Below, in pieces: positions 61,575 through 64,000 of a stretch of 64,000 bases of DNA. Both the position numbers and the translations under genes were made by a program. The notes beneath the pieces were generated by a model, which was not told the origin of the DNA, ran no database searches, and was given only the letters and a program-made list of their open reading frames with translations. Source of the DNA: Pteria penguin (lineage: Eukaryota; Mollusca; Bivalvia; Pterioida; Pteriidae); the NCBI GenBank assembly GCA_035048485.1, contig CM068586.1, positions 53,931,667 through 53,995,666 on the forward strand, written 5' to 3'. The first letter of the stretch is position 1, and every line of letters starts with the position of its first letter.

Positions 61575-64000
61575 GAAAAAAACTCCCGCCATTGTTTATT
61601 TACACACTGGTTTACCATGAATAAAATGCGATGCTTTTATATGATTGGATAATTTTACGCATTTATTGTTTTACTCCAGAGTCTTGTTACTGTTAATTTT
61701 TAAAAAAAATGACATTGGTGCAGCATTTTAAAGAATCGTTTTATTTGAATGTTTTTATTTGCAATGAGATGTTGATATTGTTTTCACATGGTGTAGATCA
61801 CATGAGATGTGACGTAGAATGTGGGATGAACTTCACAATGGGGCCAAAGGCCGAGAACTCGGTCGTTTAGTAAAGGCCATACTACGTTCTCGGTATTAAA
61901 AGTGCTTGATAATGTATGACTGTTCAGCAGACAAAAAAAATATGCAGATTCTTTGATAATAAAATCCATAGTTTCTTTTTATTGTAACTTAATTTGTACA
62001 TTGCAAAATAAGAAATGTGAACATATTGAATTTTTTTATGTAACAAATTTATTTGAGCAGATTTGATAATTGCATGCCTGAAATATACTGCCAGTTTGTT
62101 GGTAATAATCGTGAATTTATGTTGCAGTTGTACATATGTTTTCATTAAAATTCATGTATGGAGACAGACTATGCAGCCAATCAACTTCTTATCATGAAAT
62201 TGAGCATTTTATAGAGAATTTCCAGACTCATGAATCTCACCTTTACCTTGCTAAGTATACCGCACAAAAACTTATGAATGATACAATACTGTCCGTGAAA
62301 ATTGTCCGTTTAGTGAAAAAAGAATTTGATTGGCTCTTTAGCAGATCCCAGTAGCTTATCAAATACAAATATGTATTTGAAATCATGACAAATGCAAGCT
62401 GATTGACCAATCAGCTTTCTGCTTCATTCCACAAACGGTCAAAATTAAGAAAGTGTCCCGCCGTTGTTCATTTTTTGAACTGTACAGGTAATTTTGTAAT
62501 TTTGATAATTTTTTTTACAGAGCATTTCGTACAAAATTACAAATATGTACTCGTGTATTGATATATTGATTTCATATAAGAAGCAAAGCTTCAAGTTCTG
62601 AATATAAGAGAGGAGATTTGAGAAAATTCACCCCCGCCCACTATGACCTTAATCCTGACCAAAGGCCTGATCTCAAACTTAAAAAGACATCATTATAGCA
62701 GAAGAAATTAGCACACATAAATATAATTTGCATCATTTTTGTCACTTACCATTTCAAAGTTTTATTTTATTATTTTGTTTATTAATATTTGTTATGTGTT
62801 TTTATGTTTCATCACCCAGATACGAACAAGTAACAAACGAACAGATTACATTCTTTTATTCAATTTTAATTTATATTTTAACCTTTAGTGTACAAAGTGA
62901 ATTTTGAACTCTACAATTGTACATTTGGTTTTTTTTTCCTTTTTGAAATTTGTCATTTTGAACGAGAAAATGAAAGCTTCAGATTTCACATTTCAAATCA
63001 ATGCGTGTATTTAGTACCCATTGTGTCAGAAAAAACTGAAATATACGAGATATTGTAAATTGATAGCCTTACAAAGAAACTTTTATTTTATGGCATGTCT
63101 AAATGAAAACTGTCTAGTCCTTTTGTATTCATTCATATGTATTTTGATTTTTTTTTGTATGTAGATTTTGTTTTGTCCAGAAACATTTCTGTCTTCAATT
63201 ATAACGACGGAAATTAGGCATTAGTCTTGTATATTTCAATACAGAGAAACTTTGTAGAAATTGGTGTTTATTTAATTATTTTAATTTTTTAGTATTATTA
63301 TTTTTATTTAAAAGTGCTACATTTGGGGTCATCATTATACAAAATATTGTGAATTAGTTGAATCGTGCGTATAGAAATTTGTTACCAGTCGATTAATTTT
63401 AGAAATCATACCAAATCCCGAAAATTCCTGCAAAATTTGGTGTTAATTTTTTTATAGAGAAATTTTATCAGTAATTTAACAAGCGCATTGACAATTATTT
63501 TCTTATCTTTCTCCCATAAATAGATGACCCTGAGTGAAACTTGTACATTATTATTTATTTCTGTGTTTAGTATTTTTAGGGCATGTTTATAATGTTGGTG
63601 GTGCAGTCTCACATGTGTAGCGTATGTGTTCAGAATGTGCTTATAATGGTGTCAAGTTCTGGGCGCTACAGAAGCTGGGTTGAACTAAGCAATATTAATA
63701 CTACAAACAACTACATGATCATGATTTATGCCAAGCATCATATTATTCACACTATCACCCCAATCATTTTATGGTGAAAAATTAAAAAAATACATAATAT
63801 AATGCCATTGTCTGTTATTTGTTCAGAATGCCATTTGCTTTCAGGACTGTTTGAAGCGAGAGTTCGCCACCGTATCCAGAGTAAAATTATGCAATTTTTT
63901 ACGAGCAAATATATAGTATGTCCGGCATGTATTGAAATAAAAGGTCCATTAGAAGGTGGTGGGACATTTAACATTGCCGAACGAGTGGGCTAGTCTAATG
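61575..64000 (+). other. Notch 3' UTR and downstream flank
   Basis: AT-rich, no coding potential. AATAAA hexamers occur at 61620-61625 (46 nt after the stop), 61958-61963 and 63936-63941, so short and long 3' UTRs are possible. A Pumilio-type octamer TGTACATA is at 62129-62136; one such site can be chance. I cannot place the true transcript end from sequence alone. Confidence 0.6.

Overview
The window is invertebrate animal DNA: AT-rich, dense in SINEs, MITEs and minisatellites, with one large, heavily interrupted gene on the + strand. That gene is Notch. Thirty coding exons (6518-61574) all have GT..AG borders and compatible phases. They encode about 2,268 residues without a break. The N-terminus (signal peptide, EGF1-4 and most of EGF5) lies upstream of position 1. 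The tRNA-derived SINEs with CAAC/CTAA-type tails and the Notch sequence point to a lophotrochozoan, most likely a mollusc (bivalve or gastropod). This assignment is inference.

Layout. 1-6517 is the 3' part of an upstream Notch intron. 6518-6651 codes for the end of EGF5 and EGF6. A 22.2-kb intron follows, holding several minisatellites, SINEs, two related MITEs and a possible alternative signal-peptide exon at 15760. EGF7 to EGF36 lie on exons between 28882 and 53708, including the ligand-binding EGF11-12 (35072-36001). Then come three LNR modules, the heterodimerisation domain with a furin-like site, the transmembrane segment (56066-56131), RAM, ankyrin repeats (57759-60560) and the C-terminal tail with nuclear-localisation-like clusters, a TPSP-type degron and a WSSSSP motif. 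Translation stops at 61574. The rest is 3' UTR and flank with several AATAAA hexamers. EGF numbers follow the 36-repeat scheme of human NOTCH1 and fly Notch and were assigned by eye from memory of those proteins.

How it works (family knowledge): Delta/Serrate ligands bind EGF11-12, the LNR/HD region keeps the receptor off, and ADAM plus gamma-secretase cleavage frees RAM-ANK-tail, which acts with CSL and Mastermind in the nucleus.

The most unusual signals are two internal candidate first exons (15760-15826 and 40110-40152). Each encodes a signal-peptide-like leader, ends on a strong donor in phase 1, and could splice in frame to the next EGF exon. They would yield receptors lacking EGF1-6 or EGF1-12. 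Also notable are a frameshifted fossil EGF exon between EGF10 and EGF11, a long-TIR MITE with a perfect 9-bp target duplication, a minisatellite that seems to have grown from the 5' splice site of an ankyrin exon, and a recent SINE with a duplicated head.
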